NCBI GenBank assembly: GCA_017311315.1
Contig: CM029666.1
Location: forward strand, 4,334,176-4,398,175
Reading direction: 5' to 3'
DNA length: 64,000 bases
Source: Dendrocalamus latiflorus
Lineage: Eukaryota > Streptophyta > Magnoliopsida > Poales > Poaceae
Below, piece by piece: positions 59,726-64,000 of this stretch. Under the pieces are notes generated by a model. It worked only from the letters and a program-made list of their open reading frames with translations. It was not told the DNA's origin and made no database searches. The translations under genes and the position numbers were made by a program. Position 1 is the first letter of the stretch. Each line of letters opens with the position of its first letter.

Positions 59726-60528
59726 GAGGGCCTGAATTGACCAGGACACGAATCTAGGGGGTGATCACACTAGTTCGCGCGTGTGTTGCACAATTAACCA
59801 ACAAAATCTCGAGAGTTCTTCAAGTCAAATCTGAAGGTCCATGTCAAACCACAGTCTGCAGATATATTAAAAATTAACTAAATTAATGACATGCTTATCA
59901 CTTTCTGCGAGAGAAATGTTCTTCGTCACCTGGCTAACCATTCGCCAAAGTCGCTATCACGGGTCACCGATTAATGGTTTTCCCATGAGAAAAAATGCTC
60001 CTGCTACTGGATCGATCGATTAGCCGGTTTAAAAAAAGAACTTGCTGCCTGTTTGACTGACATGGCGACACGCAAGCATCACGTCAGATACTCAGATCAT
60101 CTAAGCTTCATGGGCGTTCACGGCAATCTTGGGTCCATGGGCTTACATGTGGCAGCCACTACCGGGGATTACCCTTTAAGATCTTGTGTGAAAGCTTAGA
60201 ATTCCGATTCATCCTAATAAGATCTAAAAAACTATTAGGAAAAAATTACGGCAAAATTTTCACGGCGCCGCCACCCCAGCATCTGCGTCCGTGCATCGAT
60301 TGGTTGGAGTCGTGCGGGAAAACGCCCCAAATTTCCTGCCAGACAACAAAGGACCAATCATACGGCCAGCCAAAATTGAAGGCGGATCACACCCAAGGAA
60401 CCTCCAAACCCAAACCCTAACCATGGCAAGGTCTTATTACCCTACCTAGACCACATGACGAAGCATGGGTCGGAGGTTAAGCTGGAGGGCATTTGAAACA
60501 AAATCGATTTTTAAAAACATTTGAAATT
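59726..60528. other. Intergenic, no gene
   Basis: No conserved frame or repeat end before the copia LTR starts at 60529. Confidence 0.45.
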
Positions 60529-60939
60529 TGTTAGATTGATCTCTCCCAGATTAGCCCAACGGCTAATCTGGACCTTGATCACGCGCCCTGATCGGGGGCG
60601 CTCAGCCCAACAACTGGCTGATGGGCCCCCGTCGCGTTGCGCTATAAATAGAGGGTGGGGGCCGGCGGCTCGCGTTACGAGGTTCGCTTGAGCCGTACAA
60701 CCCCACCCGACAAACCCTAAACCGATCGCAGAGGGTGCGCAGCAGGCGACGGGAAGCACCATCGCCGTCCACGTCGCCGAGTCTTCTCCGCCGCCGCCAC
60801 CATCGTCCTCTTCCCCGACTGCTTCACCGAGCAACCGCGATGGCCAACTCCTCCGCTACACCGGACGGTCAGTACCCCCCTCTCTCTCTCTCTCCCTTCC
60901 CTCTCAGATCTAGACCCCAAGCACAGAAAAGATCCAACA
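60529..60939 (+). repeat. 5' LTR of a Ty1/copia retrotransposon
   Basis: 411 bases starting TGTTAGATT and ending GATCCAACA, with the usual TG..CA ends and short inverted termini. It contains TATAAATA at 60643-60650, which would start the genomic RNA about 30 bases later. The 3' LTR lies outside the window, so the target duplication cannot be checked. Confidence 0.85.
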
Positions 60940-60940
60940 T

Positions 60941-60958
60941 TGGTATCAGAGCCACGGG
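60941..60958 (+). other. Primer-binding site (initiator Met-tRNA type)
   Basis: TGGTATCAGAGCCACGGG lies one base after the LTR end. It is complementary to the 3' end of plant initiator methionine tRNA, the usual primer of copia elements. Confidence 0.9.
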
Positions 60959-62080
60959 TATAGAGGGGGTCTTACGGGGCCACCGCTGTTGCCGCCTCTT
61001 CCCGTCGCGCAGCCGCGCCTTGCGCCACCGGTCCTTGCTCCAGCGAGCCTCCCTCCGCGGGTTCTGGCCGGCCGCCGCGCACCGCTGCCGTGCCTCCCAT
61101 GGCGCCGCCGCCTTCGGGCCGCCGCTCGCGGGAGCCCGCCGCCGAGGCCCCTGGCCGCCGCTCCGCTAGGCGCGCCCGCCGCCGTCTGCGCGGGGCTCCG
61201 CCGAGAGCCGCCTCGCGGGTGTGCGCCGCCGCTCCGCCCGACGCAGCCATGTGGAGCCACCGCTCCATGCGCCGCCCTGCTCGCGTGCGCCGCCGCTTCC
61301 CCGCTCGGGCGCCCGTGCGCCGCCGCTCCGCTCCCTCCTCCCCTCGGATCCATTTTTTCGGATCTGGCCGCTGGAATGGTCTAGGGTTAGGGTTTTTGGG
61401 GGGCGGCAGTTTTGTTCGGGCGGAAAAAGCTCCTGGCCGTCCGATGGAGATCAACGACCAAGAGGAAAAGGGGCTAGTGGGCCGCAATGGGCCGCGCAGC
61501 TGGCTGTGCGCGCGCGCGGTGGCCTTTTGGGCCGGCACGCCCTGGGCTGCGGCCGAAAGAATGGGCCAAAAATTGGCATTTTGCACAGAGTTTTTGATTT
61601 AATTGTTTTTCAGAAGCATATATGAGTGAATTTGATTGAAATTTGATCCAAAATCTCTGTAAATGTTTGCACCAACGTGTTAATTTTTCAGAGATTAAAA
61701 GTGTACAGTAAAATGCTTCTGTATAATGAATTATTTTAGAATAATTACAGTTTCCGCTGCAAAAGTTAATGTTGATTGATTTTCATTATTAAATTCGAAC
61801 CAACGGGAGAATTTAATTTTGGAAAAATAGAGATAAATCCCAGATAATTATGATATTGTTATTTTCTGACCAACGTTGATAATAACAATATTATAATTTT
61901 TTAATTGATGATTTTTATGCATTATTTCTATTTCTGCCCAACGGTGATGTAGATTAAATGTATAGATAAAATTGATTTTAATTGTATGTCGTATTTTTGA
62001 CCAACGTTGGAAATAAGGCATATGATTTAGCTGTTACGTTCTCACTTTATTTGAAATGTTTTTCAGGAGGATACAACTTG
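60959..62080 (+). other. Copia 5' leader
   Basis: 1.1 kb between primer site and gag ATG. The first 450 bases are very GC-rich with low-complexity Arg/Ala/Pro frames on both strands that I do not call genes. The rest is AT-rich with repeated CCAACG.TG motifs (61670, 61799, 61871, 61938, 61999) and ends with an acceptor-like TTTCAG just before gag. Splicing within the leader is possible. Confidence 0.6.
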
Positions 62081-64000
62081 ATGAGTTGTATCAGAGAGAT
62101 CCTCACTCTTAAAGGAGATAATTATGGAGAGTGGAAGAAAAAGATAGACTTAGCGTTTATCTTGGCTGAGGTGGACTGGGTCCTCACTACAGCACGTCCC
62201 ACTGAGCCTTTGGCACCAGTGAGGGAACAAAATGAGGATGATACTGCATGGCAGAAAAGACAGAGGGATCATGCTCCCTTACAGATGTCTTATGACCTTG
62301 ATCATAAGAAATGGACCACAGCCAACAAGAAATGTATGGCTGTGATAAAGAACACAATTGAGCCTACAATTGTGGGCTCAATTGCAGAGTGTGACACTGT
62401 CACAGAATACCTTGATAAAATAAAGAGTCAGTTCACTGGCTCTTCAAAGACTTATGCTACACAGCTGATTAAACAGCTGGTAACAGAAAGGTATTCTGGC
62501 AGTGGCAATGGCATAAGAGAGCACATTCTTAGGATGAGCAACTTGGCATCTAAACTTAAATCAATGGATTTGGCTCTCAAGGATGAGTTCCTAATTCACT
62601 TGGTTTTTGCTTCCTTGCCCAAAGAGTTTGACACTTTTGTTGTCAACTACAATATGCAGCCCGAGAAATGGGACTTGGAAAAGTGCATAGCCATGTGTGT
62701 GCAAGAGGAGGAAAGAATCAAGTCCTCACATGGTGGTTCTATCAACTATGTGAAGGATAACAAGAAAAAGAACTTCAACAGTACCTCCTTCTCAAAGAAA
62801 AAGGGAAAAGCCTCTGTCCATCAGCCTCAACAGAACAAATTTGTTGTAGACAAAGATCAGTGTCTTCACTGCAAAAAGACGGGACACTACAAGAAGAACT
62901 GTCCTGATTATTTAAAGATGATAATGGCAAAGAAAGGTGAGAACATTATTACCTTTGTAAATGAATCCCTGTATGTGCAATATTCGAAATCCACTTGGTG
63001 GATTGACTCAGGAGCAACTGTTCATGTTGCTAATTCTTTACAGGGATTCCGTTCGACGAGAACTACGCAAAGAAACGAAAGATGCATTAAAGTTGCAAAT
63101 GGAGTCCAAACTGAAGTTGAAGCCGTTGGCGATCTTTCATTAGAGTTAGCTAATGGCTCCAATCTTTTACTTAGAGATGTCCTTTTTGTTCCCTCTTTAT
63201 AGAGGAATTTGATTAGTGTTTCAAATTTGGACAAAGATGGTTATTATTGTAATTTTGGAAATGGCAAGTGTGAAATAATGTTTAATAAATTCAAGATATT
63301 TAAGGCTGAAGTTGAAAACCAACACGATTTAAAGATTAAGATAGTCCGATCTGATCGTGGAGGGGAGTACTACGGTCGACATACCCCATATGGACAAGTT
63401 CCTGGACCTTTTGCGAGGTTTTTACAGGAAAATGGCATAGTGGCCCAGTATTCTACACCGGGCGAACCCAAGCAAAATGGAGTAGCTGAAAGACGCAACC
63501 GTACCCTGATGGATATGGTGCGAAGCATGATGAGCTATTCCACACTGCCATTGAGTTTATGGATGGAGGCGTTGAAAACCGCCATTCATATTCTCAACAG
63601 AGTGCCTAGTAAGTCGGTGTCCAAAACACCGTACGAGATGTGGACAGGAAGAGTTCCCTCACTAAACCACTTACGTGTGTGGGAGAGTCCTACTGAGGCT
63701 AAAGTATTTAACCCAAACCTTGGGAAGCTTGATCCCAGAACAGTAAGTTGCCATTTCATTGGCTACCCTGAAAAGTCAAAAGGGTTTCGTTTCTACTGTC
63801 CAGATAGATATACAAAGTTTGTAGAAACGAGACACGCTATCTTCTTAGAGGATGAAATGATGAGGGGGGGCATGGTAGCTCGTGAGATTGATCTTGAAGA
63901 AAAGCGGGTGTATGCGCCCACTCCGATGATTCAAGAGACATTCTTCACACTACCTGCTGTCGCTGCACCGACGGTGCAAGACACTGTGGTGCCAGCACCT
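62081..64000 (+). pseudogene. Ty1/copia gag-pol, one stop and an internal deletion, runs off window
   Basis: Starts MSCIREILTLKGDNYGEWKK, a copia gag (UBN2-type) domain. The zinc knuckle C-X2-C-X4-H-X4-C is at about residues 260-273 and the protease motif WIDSGATVHVANS at about 306. A TAG at 63200-63202 interrupts a conserved segment (LFVPSL.RNLISVSNLD). Beyond it the same frame is open for 266 codons to the window edge: it passes directly from the pre-integrase region to the integrase core block VRSDRGGEYYG, then PKQNGVAERRNRTL and HFIGYPEKSKGFRFYCPDR. The zinc-binding N-terminus and first catalytic Asp of integrase are missing. Reverse transcriptase would lie to the right. An ATG at 61982 in the same frame is less likely to be the start. 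Confidence 0.88.

Noticed and set aside
60946..61602. Several 130-200 residue frames on both strands in the copia leader
   Set aside because: All are Ala/Arg/Pro-rich and overlap each other; they lie between the primer-binding site and gag, where no protein is expected.
61982..62080. Upstream in-frame ATG for copia gag
   Set aside because: The 33 extra residues are not gag-like and precede an acceptor-like TTTCAG; the start at 62081 gives the family-type N-terminus.
1..64000. CRISPR arrays, rRNA or tRNA genes, organelle DNA insertions, virus-derived sequence other than retrotransposons
   Set aside because: No spaced direct-repeat array, conserved RNA gene boxes, plastid or mitochondrial genes, or virus coat/replicase motifs were recognised on reading both strands.

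Overview
This is nuclear DNA from a flowering plant, almost certainly a grass. The evidence is multi-exon genes with GT-AG introns, a GIGANTEA protein close to the cereal form as I remember it, GC-rich first exons next to AT-rich intergenic DNA, and many small DNA transposons of the kinds common in grasses (Mutator-like, hAT, PIF/Harbinger, Tourist-like). I cannot name the species. I see no prokaryotic operon, CRISPR array, rRNA or tRNA.

Three host genes are supported, all on the minus strand. (1) Bases 1-6708 hold most of GIGANTEA, the circadian clock and flowering regulator: 14 coding exons, with the last cut by the window edge, plus a probable non-coding first exon near 9.2-9.3 kb and a GC-rich promoter beyond it. 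(2) Bases 29592-35932 hold a group IIc WRKY transcription factor most like Arabidopsis WRKY13. It has three coding exons and a 5.4-kb intron inside the WRKY domain. (3) Bases 51194-54942 hold a complete ten-exon type I inositol polyphosphate 5-phosphatase of 588 residues. From memory, rice also has a WRKY gene next to GIGANTEA, so part of this order may be old synteny.

The rest is mostly transposable elements, many with readable ends. 9.7-29 kb: a 2.76-kb PIF/Harbinger transposon with TTA target duplications and a partial transposase, a 108-bp Tourist-like MITE, a 211-bp hAT MITE, a decayed second Harbinger transposase, a 409-bp foldback element with perfect 9-bp duplications, a 1.35-kb hAT deletion derivative with perfect 8-bp duplications, and a Ty3/gypsy remnant with a broken gag. 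36-49 kb: triplicated AT-rich repeats, two arrays rich in CCGTGCC flanking a pyrimidine-rich tract, a perfect 32-bp hairpin, a cryptic GACTAC/GTAGTC repeat, and a broken RNase H-like domain. 55-60 kb: further MITEs. 60529-64000: the 5' LTR, primer-binding site, leader and gag-pol of a Ty1/copia element that has one in-frame stop and an internal in-frame deletion and runs off the right edge.

The three genes do not form a pathway; they are neighbours separated by repeats. I found no previously undescribed biological system. The points most worth checking are a GC-AG intron in GIGANTEA, the foldback and hairpin loci as small-RNA sources, the matched hAT pair, the minisatellite inside the Harbinger element, and the single stop in an otherwise open copia pol frame.
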